From: an uncultured Bacteroidales bacterium
Lineage (GTDB): Bacteria; Bacteroidota; Bacteroidia; Bacteroidales; UBA932
Reading direction: 5' to 3'
Assembly: GCA_900316795.1 (NCBI GenBank)
Contig: ONEF01000009.1
Span: 37,532 to 101,531, forward strand
DNA: 64,000 bases
Shown: positions 1 to 8,493 of the stretch, piece by piece
How the letters are laid out: every line of letters begins with the position of its first letter
Numbering within the stretch: the first letter of the stretch is position 1
Position numbers and translations under genes: made by a program
The notes under the pieces: model-generated
What the model saw: the letters and a program-made list of their open reading frames with translations, nothing else
Database searches by the model: none
What the model was told of the DNA's origin: nothing

Positions 1-1245
1 GATGTCATAAGTTCCTTCAGATATTACCACGAACTTGCTTCCGTCCCACTGGATGGCTACACAACCTTCAGGGAGCCCCATATTGCCAGGGAATCCTCTG
101 AGGTCTGCATCTTTCAAGGTCAGGGTAGCGCTGGTTCCGCTGCCGGAAACAGTTGCAAAGTCTTCTATCCTGTCTCCGATAGTTGCCAGATACAAATCAG
201 AAAAAGAGTATGGATCATATTCACTGTTTGATTTATATATGTCTCTTGTGGTACCGTTGATTTCCAGACGGGCTTGATCTGAACCTGTATTGGCCAACCC
301 CCTGTACAGGTTCTGGAGGATTACGGTCATTGAAGGACCTGAAGCTGCAAACATACCTACGCTAAGCAGCTGGTTGCGAAGGTTTCGCAAGGCAGTATTA
401 CCCTCGGCAGCATCCCAACTGAAGCTGTGGTTGAATGGACGCCAACCTCCAAACCAACCGGTAACATAATAATACCCACTAACAGCATAGTTGCCCGAAG
501 CATAGTTGCTGTTTGAGATGTTGAGCAGGCTGTTGAGCATATCTGCAAGTTTCTGGGCCTTGGAAACTATCGTGGTCTTGGTGGCGGCGTCGGCAATGAT
601 AGGCTCAGGTGAGAACGTGATGTCAGAGGCCTTGGAACCGGCATCTTCAGGTATCAGGCTGCCATAGAGGTGCTTGTACTCCTGCGTGCCCTTGGTGTAT
701 GTAGTTCCGCCTATAGACACAGGGTTATCTTCATCAGCCTTGCCATAGACAAGGAAGGAAGCTGTACCGGCGGGAACATATATGTTCTTGTAATAATGAG
801 AGTTGTTGGAATTGACCAACCCGCGGAAAGTACCGGAAGAACCGTCGTTTCCGAAGGTTTTGTCTATACCTGCGTAAGGAAGGGTGAGATAGTCTCCCAG
901 GCGGTGGTCATTCGGGCGGACCTCTCTCTGGACATCAAACGGAAGGAAGTAGATGTCGCTCATGCCGCGGAAGGAAGAAGGGCTTCCGTCTGCCTGGGCT
1001 ACGCTGGAGAGTGTCTTTGTGGCCGGAGAGTAATTGACATCCTTCATCCCGAAGGCAAGGGAAACCGGGAAACCGGAAGGCTCCACCTCATTTCCTCCTT
1101 CAGGATTCTGGTTTTCAGGTGCGGTGCTCTTGCTGCACGCAGCCACCACCAATATCAGGGCTGATACTGATATCATCCCCATCGCCGATGAAACTTTCCT
1201 CAGCGATGATGTTATTTTCCAAATATATTTGCGTGCAACCTTCAT
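1..1245 (-). CDS. Fimbrillin-family lipoprotein (C-terminus beyond window)
   Basis: Minus-strand frame open from an ATG at 1245 to the window edge, at least 415 codons, so the gene is partial. The N-terminus is a long lipoprotein signal ending VVAAC (about residues 31-35). The mature part contains SFRGMSDIYFLPFD, the FRGi-n-i-pf block typical of the FimA/Mfa fimbrillin superfamily in Bacteroidales, after a Lys-Thr-rich start (ATKTLSS). It is last in a co-directional run of DUF3575/OmpA-like protein, large fimbrillin and Mfa2-like anchor, so an accessory or tip subunit is the natural reading. Secretion as a lipoprotein and polymerisation on the outer membrane are known for the family; the exact role here is inferred. 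An octamer TCAGCGAT sits at 1200-1207 in its signal region, read as Ser-Leu-Arg. Confidence 0.72.
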   Translation of the reverse strand, partial: MKVARKYIWKITSSLRKVSSAMGMISVSALILVVAACSKSTAPENQNPEGGNEVEPSGFPVSLAFGMKDVNYSPATKTLSSVAQADGSPSSFRGMSDIYFLPFDVQREVRPNDHRLGDYLTLPYAGIDKTFGNDGSSGTFRGLVNSNNSHYYKNIYVPAGTASFLVYGKADEDNPVSIGGTTYTKGTQEYKHLYGSLIPEDAGSKASDITFSPEPIIADAATKTTIVSKAQKLADMLNSLLNISNSNYASGNYAVSGYYYVTGWFGGWRPFNHSFSWDAAEGNTALRNLRNQLLSVGMFAASGPSMTVILQNLYRGLANTGSDQARLEINGTTRDIYKSNSEYDPYSFSDLYLATIGDRIEDFATVSGSGTSATLTLKDADLRGFPGNMGLPEGCVAIQWDGSKFVVISEGTYDI

Positions 1246-1343
1246 TATATCTTTATTGTGTTTATCTGCTTAATTCTTTTTTTGCGGTTCCTTTGTCGCT
1301 TTCCCGTTCGTGAACGGTTAGCTGAACCGTTGTTCTTTTTCTG

Positions 1344-2387
1344 CTACAATATAGGATCAAAGTGTCCTCCCGGTGTCCAGTCAAGTATGACGCTCACTCC
1401 TACGGTCGGGATGTCTGTCCTTACCACACCGTCATCGTAGAGCTTGGCCTTTACAATCATCAGCTGGCCTGCCCTGAGCGGCATTTTGACGCTCAAAAGT
1501 GTACGGGTGATGGTTCCGTCCGGAAGGGTGGCGTAGCAGTGCCATGCCCAGAGACCTTCAGTGCTGCCTACAGATACAAACGGCTCCGTAGTCTCGATGA
1601 TGGTCTTGCTTCCAGGCGTGTCCTTGGACGGGTAGTTAACGGCGGCAAAGCATCTCTGCGTACCGGCCGTAACAGGCAGCTCATCGCACTTTATGACTGG
1701 AGACTTGTCGTACTTGTATGTGCTGTCCGCTATCCTGAAAGAGTTTGCATAACCCGTGGTGCAAATCCTCAGGTTCTTTATCTTGCTGCCGGTTGTGTCT
1801 ATCACCAGGGCCGTGGCAGCGTTGGCCATATAGAGCTTCACATGGAAGGTCTGGCTTATTCCTGCCTTCACATCCATATCCGCCCTTGCAGTAAACAAGC
1901 CTGTCTTGTGGGTGGAAAGGGAGTCTCCGTCTTTCTGGTAAAGCTCTGCGGTATTTTGGTACTCGTCTGCAGTCAGGCTTACCTGCTGGTTGTTCTGCAG
2001 GTTTGCTGACGCATTGTGAAGATAGTGGTGCACAGGCAGATGCAGCGTAAAGCTTTTCTGGCTGGCGTCCATTATCCTGTTCTCCTGGTGGAGGCGGATT
2101 TTGTCCGCCTCTGCACCATAGAACGATAAATCTACATCATGGGCAAAGTCCGTGAAGATATCCTTCAGATAGTTCTGCAGAGCATCTTTCACATAAGAGT
2201 CTGATGTCTGGTCAAGTTTTGTGTTTATTTCTGTTGAAACATTGGTCACGAGCCTCAGCTCATAATCTATTTCAGCGTCAACGGCACATTCGTCCAGGTT
2301 ATCATCTATCCACTCCTTGCATCCCGTCAGAAGAGGCAGGATGCAGAGAGCGATAGCTGAACTTTTTATGAAATTAGAAATCTTCAC
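1344..2387 (-). CDS. FimB/Mfa2-like fimbrial anchor lipoprotein
   Basis: 347 aa with a lipoprotein signal (LPLLTGC, Cys near residue 23), followed by the acidic-Cys segment (WIDDNLDEC) that typically opens Mfa2/FimB-type anchor proteins, then a beta-rich body ending WTPGGHFDPIL. In Porphyromonas the homologous protein sits in the outer membrane, terminates growth and anchors the fimbria. The start codon is GTG at 2387; no ATG lies nearby in frame and the signal peptide begins immediately, so GTG is preferred. It lies 42 bp after the major fimbrillin and 98 bp before the second fimbrillin, all co-directional and probably one operon. Assignment rests on N-terminal architecture and context. Confidence 0.68.
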   Translation of the reverse strand: MKISNFIKSSAIALCILPLLTGCKEWIDDNLDECAVDAEIDYELRLVTNVSTEINTKLDQTSDSYVKDALQNYLKDIFTDFAHDVDLSFYGAEADKIRLHQENRIMDASQKSFTLHLPVHHYLHNASANLQNNQQVSLTADEYQNTAELYQKDGDSLSTHKTGLFTARADMDVKAGISQTFHVKLYMANAATALVIDTTGSKIKNLRICTTGYANSFRIADSTYKYDKSPVIKCDELPVTAGTQRCFAAVNYPSKDTPGSKTIIETTEPFVSVGSTEGLWAWHCYATLPDGTITRTLLSVKMPLRAGQLMIVKAKLYDDGVVRTDIPTVGVSVILDWTPGGHFDPIL

Positions 2388-2429
2388 GTTCTTTGTCTTT
2401 ATGGTTAATCCTTCAATTCAGTTTTTTGA

Positions 2430-4556
2430 TTACTGACCAAGGACGATATTATCAAATTTGAGACCTGTGCTCCAAGCAAGATCTACGCTCAGACCAAGGG
2501 AAATCTGGGTTGACCTCAGATCAGGAACGGTAACATAAGCATGCTGCAAGCTTGTTTTGTTGAGGACAAAGTTTGCAGTTGTCATGTAATCCTGGATGAA
2601 TACACGCTTCTCCTGGATTGTGCTTCCGTCTGCGTTGTAAGGAGGAAGAGCATAGTCTGTAGGCCAGGTAATGGCTGCCAGAGAAGCATCTGTAGGATCA
2701 AGCTTACCTATGAGGTAGAATGTACCGCCTGCGCGTACAAGGTTGCTTTCTCCCCAGAAATCCTTGCCGGTTGCGTTGGTGAACTCAAGAGCTACATAAA
2801 CGAAGTTCTGAGTAGAACCGGTAGTATAGTTGTCCCATACCAGAGTATAGGTCTCCTCGTTTGCAGGAGTAGGAACAGCTGCTGAAACAATATCCTTGTC
2901 GTAAACTACATAGTTGAAGCTGCCGTCCTTGGAAGTATAGTCCCAACCTACGGTCTTGGTCTGTCCACCAACCAGAATACCTGTGAGGGTGAACTGTCCT
3001 GCTGTTGCTTCAAACTTGTTGTTCTCCTCAGTTGCACCTGTACGGGCTTGCTGGATGGCAGCATTGTTGTCCTCAAGCTCTGTAACGCCAGAAGCAAAAG
3101 CTACTGAAGTCTTGAGCAGAGAAGTACCATAGTTGATATTCTGACCCATTGCAACGCTACGGGTAGTTGAGAGAACGTGCTTTCCGATTGCGCTCCAGTC
3201 AGCTGTCCATTTTGAATTGTCGAGCCAGTTGTCTGTACCATCCGGATAGTCATTGGTTACGTGAGGATCGTTGGATACTCTGATAGCGCTGTTGCCGAAG
3301 TAGCAGAGCTCTGCAGGGTAAGTGTAGTTGTAAACATTGTGAGTTACACCTGAAATTCCGCTGTGAACATCATTGGTGTAAGCCCAGGTTGCAACAGGAG
3401 CAGTCTGACTGATAGTTACAGTAAGCTGTGCAGCACCCATAGGAAGGCCCGGAACAACAGCAGGGAAGTCAGCAACTTCGTTGCTTACGTCTGTGTATGA
3501 AGCAAGGCCTGCGTTATTCTTCAAAGTAGATATTGCGTTGGCGCTGGTTCCGTTAGCTGTGAACTCGCTGATTTTCAGACGGATTGCAATAGCCACCTGC
3601 TTTGCAACAAATTCCTGCCAGGAAACTGGGGTTGCCTCAGCAACCTTGTCTATTACTGCATGGAGGTCTGTCATCATCTTTGTTACAGATGGGCCGCTAC
3701 CGGCTCTTGCCTCATTATCATAAACAGTGTTGAAAGTCTTGAAGGCGTCTGCCAGAATCTCACCAAGAGAGCACATAGGAAGAGATGGATTCAGAGGTGC
3801 TACAGTCTTTGGAGTTATAACACCGCTTGAAGAAACATCTACGAAGTCGCTCCACTTGAGATCTATTGCGCCAGGACGTCCGTCAACACCGTCATTCTTC
3901 TGGCCGTCAAAAGTCAGAGAGTTGAGATCAGCGTGATATGTAGTCTGAACTGCGTGGTTAATGAGAGTGGCTATTATTTCCTGATAATGAGCCATCTGAG
4001 TAGCCTTATCAGAACCGGATTCAACTCTTGGGACGAGTGCGAAAGCGTGGTTTGAGATGTCTGCATTTGAAGCTGCAAAGGTTACTTTTCCCTGCTGGTC
4101 ATCAGTACCGCTCTTGATGGCCTTACCCCAGAACATGAGGGCGTTGGTCTCAACAGGAAGAGCGAGCTCGATGACACGGCGGCTCTTTGGACTTCCGTCA
4201 GGGTCAAGCTCACCGGCTCCAAGAATCTTGCCGAGAGCATAGGTCTTGGCTGCATCTGATGCAGTTGCAACGTGCTTGCCGTCGTTGGTTGTACCAAGCT
4301 TGTAGGCAAACAGCTGGGCGTTGTCAATTCCGCGGAATGCCTCAAAAATGGTTGCCTGAGCATTTGCGGAGGTCATTTTGGTTGCAGGGGTGTTACCGGT
4401 AGAAACGTTGAACACGAAGTTGGCGTTTACGGTTGCACCTGCCTTGCCGTTCTCTACAGGATCTTCTCCCTCAGGAGTGGTGTCGCTCTTTGAGCAAGAG
4501 AGAGCCAGAACTGAAGCAGCAAATCCCATAAGGGCGAATTTGAAAACAGTTTTCAT
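2430..4556 (-). CDS. Large fimbrillin (Mfa1/FimA-like major fimbrial subunit)
   Basis: 708 aa. Lipoprotein signal with lipobox ALSC (Cys about residue 21), then a Thr/Ala-rich segment with TPATKMTSANAQ and the diagnostic FEAFRGIDNAQLFAYKL block near residues 70-87. This matches the Bacteroidales FimA/Mfa1 superfamily, in which the lipoprotein precursor is trimmed and polymerised by donor-strand exchange. It is larger than the usual 350-560 aa, with an extra middle region (about residues 300-600) in which I recognise no domain. Neighbours are a DUF3575/OmpA-like protein upstream and an Mfa2-like anchor downstream, the standard fimbrial arrangement. Major-subunit status is inferred from position. 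Confidence 0.75.
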   Translation of the reverse strand: MKTVFKFALMGFAASVLALSCSKSDTTPEGEDPVENGKAGATVNANFVFNVSTGNTPATKMTSANAQATIFEAFRGIDNAQLFAYKLGTTNDGKHVATASDAAKTYALGKILGAGELDPDGSPKSRRVIELALPVETNALMFWGKAIKSGTDDQQGKVTFAASNADISNHAFALVPRVESGSDKATQMAHYQEIIATLINHAVQTTYHADLNSLTFDGQKNDGVDGRPGAIDLKWSDFVDVSSSGVITPKTVAPLNPSLPMCSLGEILADAFKTFNTVYDNEARAGSGPSVTKMMTDLHAVIDKVAEATPVSWQEFVAKQVAIAIRLKISEFTANGTSANAISTLKNNAGLASYTDVSNEVADFPAVVPGLPMGAAQLTVTISQTAPVATWAYTNDVHSGISGVTHNVYNYTYPAELCYFGNSAIRVSNDPHVTNDYPDGTDNWLDNSKWTADWSAIGKHVLSTTRSVAMGQNINYGTSLLKTSVAFASGVTELEDNNAAIQQARTGATEENNKFEATAGQFTLTGILVGGQTKTVGWDYTSKDGSFNYVVYDKDIVSAAVPTPANEETYTLVWDNYTTGSTQNFVYVALEFTNATGKDFWGESNLVRAGGTFYLIGKLDPTDASLAAITWPTDYALPPYNADGSTIQEKRVFIQDYMTTANFVLNKTSLQHAYVTVPDLRSTQISLGLSVDLAWSTGLKFDNIVLGQ

Positions 4557-4739
4557 CTTTTAATGCTGTTAATTAAGTTAGTTATTGATTGTTGTGATTT
4601 ATTTGTTTCTTTTATATGTATTAGCTTTACAAGCTTACCTGTAGCCTTTGTTTTTATTTTTTTGATTATCTCGATTTTTACCTTGATTATTTGTTTGTTT
4701 CTTGATTATCTTGAGTTTTGCGATTGATTGTCTTTATTT
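4557..4739. other. AT-rich spacer inside the fimbrial locus
   Basis: 183 bp between the DUF3575 protein and the large fimbrillin, T-rich on the + strand, with several imperfect direct repeats built on TTGATTATC and TTTTACCTTGATT. No ORF is supported. It probably forms the leader of the fimbrillin transcript; the short repeats could make it prone to slippage. No clear promoter pair or terminator hairpin was seen. Confidence 0.4.
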
Positions 4740-6485
4740 TTACCTTGATTGTTTCAACTGCTGGACTTGACGGTTATACTCCTCCATCTTCTTGTTGTAC
4801 TCTTCCACCTCTTTCTTGTATTTTTCATACTCAGCCCTGTCAGCCTGGTATTTCTTTATTGCCGCCAGATTCTCTTTCGCAGCAGCGGCATCCTCTCCTC
4901 CCCTGGCTATTGCCTTTTCAAGATACTGGACAGCTTCAGCCTCCCTTCCGTTGAGGAACAGGGCGGCAGCAAGAGTGTTGTAGCTTCTCGGATCCTCTTT
5001 CTGGGCCTCTATCAGCTTCAAGGCTTCTTCATTCTTGCCTGCTTCCAGCAGATCTATACTGGTGTTGATAGCCTTTGCGGTGTCATCCACGTAATCGTAA
5101 TATATAGTAAGGTATCCGGAATTTCTCTGATCGGCGAGCAAGGCCTTGAGGATCTTAGGATAAGTCCTGCGGCCATTGAGCGCCTTTATCCTGGCTTCTC
5201 TCCTGTCGAGGTTCTCCTCCGTGTTGATGATGTTCATAACCTGCTCAAGCTCTGTCTTGGACAGGTTGTCTCCACCGCCAGCGAGGATAAGGTCGTTGAT
5301 CTGGTCTTTGAACTCGCTCCAGGCCTCTCCGCCACCATATAAGTCGAACAAGTCATCCGGTATGTTGAGTTTGTCCTGGATATAAAGCTTCAGGGCAAGT
5401 GCACGGTTGTTTGAAAGCTTTATGTTATTGGCGTTGGAACCTTCCACAGAAGCCAGACCGATAATCTGCATCTTGGCCATCTGATGACGGGCATCTCTCA
5501 TAACGGTGCCGGTGACATCTATGATCTTGTCCAGGATTTCAGCGTTGTTGCGGAAATTGTATTTGAGGATGTGTTTTCCAACCTCAAAGTTTACATAAAG
5601 AAGTTCCTTTTCCTTTCTCAGGATCCTGTCCGGAGTATAAGGCTTGTACTCGGAAATAGGCTTGAGGAAGCTGTTGGTAAGAGCCAGTTCATCAGCCACG
5701 CCCTTCTTAGGTGTTACGGTCTTCAGCACAGGAGGAACTATGTTAGGAGGGGTAACTTCCTTTGGTTTCTGAGGTTCAGGGATAGTTACGGTCTGGATAA
5801 CCTCCTCAGCGGTCTGCCTCTTGACAAAATTGTAGGCAAGGTTCAGACCAAGTTTAGGAACTACACCCCAGCTCTTGTCCTTTCCGATTTCTGTTCCGCA
5901 ATAGCCACATTCATACTGCTTGGCGTTGTTTTTGCCCACAGCGGCACCGGCCTCAAGCTCGAGTCTCCAGCGGTCGTTGAGCCACCAGGAACGTCCAAGG
6001 AAAAGACCGATTCCCAGCCAGTCTCCTTCCAGACGGCTGTTTTTGGCCTTCTTGTACATTCCGAACGGGAACTTAACGGCAGCAACATTGTAATGGGTAT
6101 ATACCAAATCCAGTCCAAAGAACCATTTCTCGTAAACCTCCTTAGGCCAGATGCGGAGTTCAGGAACCGCCAGAAGGTGCTTCCACTTCTTCTCCTTCAT
6201 CTTGTCATTGTCCCAGGCAAGGAAACGCGGCCAAGGCTTGAGGCCAAAGTTGCCGCCCAAGCTAACATGCTTGGAAACAGGGATTTCCAGGCCAAGATTC
6301 GGAGTACCGCTACCTGCATAAAAGAGGTTGGTACGGATAGATGCCCCATGTCTCCTAGTAGTGTCGGTATCCTTTGAAATATTTACCTTTTCGTCCACTG
6401 AAGAAGCGCACAAAGCAACTCCGCTACACAGAACAAGGACAAGCGCAGCCACTGCACCCGCGAATTTGTATCTCAATGCCACCAT
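4740..6485 (-). CDS. DUF3575 / OmpA-like fimbrial-locus protein with C-terminal TPR
   Basis: 581 aa from the ATG at 6485; an in-frame TTG lies four codons earlier, but the signal peptide reads best from MVALRYKF. After the signal, residues about 40-210 form a DUF3575 beta-barrel-like domain (RTNLFYAGSGTPNLGLEIPV, FGLDLVYTHYN, WWLNDRWRLELEAGAAVG). The middle, about residues 300-410, is OmpA-like (IIGLASVEGSNANNIKLSNNRALALKLY). The end has TPR-type helices and a charged coiled coil (KYKKEVEEYNKKMEEY). In Bacteroidales such proteins begin fimbrial operons and are thought to tie the assembly to peptidoglycan or the outer membrane. It is the first gene of this locus. The domain calls are solid; the role is inferred from context. 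Confidence 0.8.
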   Translation of the reverse strand: MVALRYKFAGAVAALVLVLCSGVALCASSVDEKVNISKDTDTTRRHGASIRTNLFYAGSGTPNLGLEIPVSKHVSLGGNFGLKPWPRFLAWDNDKMKEKKWKHLLAVPELRIWPKEVYEKWFFGLDLVYTHYNVAAVKFPFGMYKKAKNSRLEGDWLGIGLFLGRSWWLNDRWRLELEAGAAVGKNNAKQYECGYCGTEIGKDKSWGVVPKLGLNLAYNFVKRQTAEEVIQTVTIPEPQKPKEVTPPNIVPPVLKTVTPKKGVADELALTNSFLKPISEYKPYTPDRILRKEKELLYVNFEVGKHILKYNFRNNAEILDKIIDVTGTVMRDARHQMAKMQIIGLASVEGSNANNIKLSNNRALALKLYIQDKLNIPDDLFDLYGGGEAWSEFKDQINDLILAGGGDNLSKTELEQVMNIINTEENLDRREARIKALNGRRTYPKILKALLADQRNSGYLTIYYDYVDDTAKAINTSIDLLEAGKNEEALKLIEAQKEDPRSYNTLAAALFLNGREAEAVQYLEKAIARGGEDAAAAKENLAAIKKYQADRAEYEKYKKEVEEYNKKMEEYNRQVQQLKQSR

Positions 6486-6731
6486 ATTAGCTCTCAACCT
6501 TTATATAAAAGTATTAATTCCGTTATTTGATGAGTTGTTAAACCATGCAAAGTTAAATTCTTTTTTAAGAAAGCAAGTATTTTCGTCTTAATGTTTTCGT
6601 AACAATTCTCATTTTTTGCATTTTTACCCCAGTTTGAACCTTTATGAACCTAAATCCGCCAAGTAAAAACGCGCTTGTTAGTAAAACATCGTACAAATAT
6701 TTTGCCAAAGCAAAAGAGAAAAACCACCACA

Positions 6732-6774
6732 AAAAAGAAGAAGTCCAAGCATCAAGCTTGGACTTCTTCTTTTT
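6732..6774 (-). terminator. Strong intrinsic terminator after tRNA-fMet
   Basis: A 19-bp perfect stem (arms 6732-6750 and 6756-6774) around the loop ATCAA. On the minus strand it ends in a T run, directly downstream of the tRNA. The symmetric A/T flanks would also let it act on the plus strand. Confidence 0.85.
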
Positions 6775-6779
6775 ATTAG

Positions 6780-6852
<73 letters not shown>

Positions 6853-6863
6853 GTATTGGACTG

Positions 6864-6893
6864 CAAAGATACACAAATTTCCGGATTTCCAAA
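6864..6893 (-). promoter_or_regulatory. Primary sigma (Bacteroidota-type) promoter for tRNA-fMet
   Basis: Minus strand: TTTG at 6893-6890, 18-bp spacer, TATCTTTG at 6871-6864, matching the known Bacteroides TTTG-N19-TAnnTTTG signal. Transcription would start about 5 nt upstream of the mature tRNA 5' end. Confidence 0.8.
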
Positions 6894-6970
6894 TTTTTTC
6901 CGGAATTGTTGCGGAATGCTGAACCGGTGTTCCGCTCGTGGTGTCACCTGGCCCGGTTCACTTACTCCGT

Positions 6971-8416
6971 CTAGCAGAAAAATGACAGTACTTCTGTTAT
7001 AGGGAGAGTGGTCTGCTCTCCGGTTTCCAGATTCTTTATGTTTACTGTCTGGGCTTGAATTTCAGACTCCCCTGCTATTATAAGGAACGGAATACGGTTT
7101 TTCTCCGCATACTCAAACTGCTTCTTCAGCTTGGTCTGATCCGGATAGAGCTCGCAACCAATGCCGTTTGACCTCAGCCGGGATGCCAGTGGAAGAAGGT
7201 ATCCGGCAGACTTTTCATCCATATTGGACAGCAGGACCTTTGTACCACCTATCGCCTCTTTAGGGAACTTGTCCAGGCCACTCAGAACATCGTAGATGCG
7301 GTCTGCTCCGAAGGAAATTCCCACACCGGAAACATCAGGAAGCCCGAAGATGCCAGTCAGGTTGTCGTACCTTCCGCCACCGCAGATGCTTCCGATGGCA
7401 AAATCCAGAGCCTTCACTTCAAAGATGGCCCCGGTATAATAGTTAAGTCCACGCGCCAGAGAAAGGTCAACTTCCACTTTCTGGGAAATGTTTGCCTCAG
7501 CGATGTACCCAAACAACGTCTTGAGTTCCTCCACTCCTTTGCGCCCCGTCTCACTGTCTTTTAAGACATCGCTGATGAGGGAGAGTTTTTCCTCTGTAGT
7601 GCCGCTGAAAGTGAGAACCGGCTCCAGGATGGAGAAGCCTTTTTCGTCAACGCCCTGGGAGAGCATCTCCTCCTTGACAGCCTCAAGGCCTATCTTGTCT
7701 ATCTTGTCCATCGCGATGGTGATTTCCACCAGCTTTTCCGGGAAGCCCATCACTTCAGCCAATCCGGCCAGGATCTTGCGGTTGTTTATCTTGATGCACA
7801 CATTCACGCCAAAGATCCCGAAGACCTGATCAACTATCTGTACGAGTTCCAGCTCGTTGAGAAGGCTACGGCTACCGATGACATCCACATCGCACTGATA
7901 GAACTCGCGGTAGCGGCCCTTCTGAGGACGGTCCGCCCTCCAGACAGGCTGGATCTGATAGCGTTTGAACGGGAAAGTTATCTCGTTGCGGTGCTGGACC
8001 ACATATCTTGCAAACGGAACCGTAAGGTCATACCTGAGACCTTTTTCGCACACCTTCAGGCTCAGGGCATTGCTGTTCAACGATGGAGCACCAGCAGCGG
8101 CATAAGCTCCAGCAACTTCAGCGCCGGAAGCGGATGAGTCTGCCGGGTACGTTATAAGTTTCTGGAAATCGTCAACGGAAATCTTGGAGAAAGCGTCACC
8201 GCTGTTCAGCACCTTGAAAAGAAGCTTGTCGCCTTCCTCACCGTACTTGCCCAGAAGAGTGGACAGGTTCTCCATTGACGGAGTCTCTATCGGCTTGTAG
8301 CCGAACTTCTTGAATACACTCTTGACGGTGTCGAATATGTAGTTTCTTCCGGCCATCTGCTCCGGAGAAAAATCCCTTGTGCCCTTTGGAATGCTTGGTT
8401 TCTGTACTTGTGCCAT
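6971..8416 (-). CDS. hisS: Histidyl-tRNA synthetase
   Basis: 481 aa class II synthetase that charges tRNA-His. The signature [12 protein letters not shown] is at residues 10-21; motif 2 is seen as [10 protein letters not shown] (172-181) preceded by [19 protein letters not shown] is the HisA motif. The C-terminal anticodon-binding domain follows ([11 protein letters not shown] onward). It has an Ala/Ser-rich insertion at about residues 91-116, between [11 protein letters not shown] and [11 protein letters not shown], that I do not expect in the family. The start codon at 8416 lies inside the repeated octamer (TCAGCGATG), and two more octamers (7497, 7568) are in the gene. It is separated by 77 bp from nfnB upstream. 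Confidence 0.95.
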   Translation of the reverse strand: MAQVQKPSIPKGTRDFSPEQMAGRNYIFDTVKSVFKKFGYKPIETPSMENLSTLLGKYGEEGDKLLFKVLNSGDAFSKISVDDFQKLITYPADSSASGAEVAGAYAAAGAPSLNSNALSLKVCEKGLRYDLTVPFARYVVQHRNEITFPFKRYQIQPVWRADRPQKGRYREFYQCDVDVIGSRSLLNELELVQIVDQVFGIFGVNVCIKINNRKILAGLAEVMGFPEKLVEITIAMDKIDKIGLEAVKEEMLSQGVDEKGFSILEPVLTFSGTTEEKLSLISDVLKDSETGRKGVEELKTLFGYIAEANISQKVEVDLSLARGLNYYTGAIFEVKALDFAIGSICGGGRYDNLTGIFGLPDVSGVGISFGADRIYDVLSGLDKFPKEAIGGTKVLLSNMDEKSAGYLLPLASRLRSNGIGCELYPDQTKLKKQFEYAEKNRIPFLIIAGESEIQAQTVNIKNLETGEQTTLPITEVLSFFC

Positions 8417-8493
8417 CGCTGAATAATAACAAAATAACTATATGTAGGCTAAAGCCTATGCAAAGATAACAAGATTTACTGAGCTGCCGGTTG

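Noticed and set aside
670..1164. 164-codon plus-strand frame
   Set aside because: Antisense to the fimbrillin gene, which has signal peptide, family motif and proper codon use; the plus frame has none.
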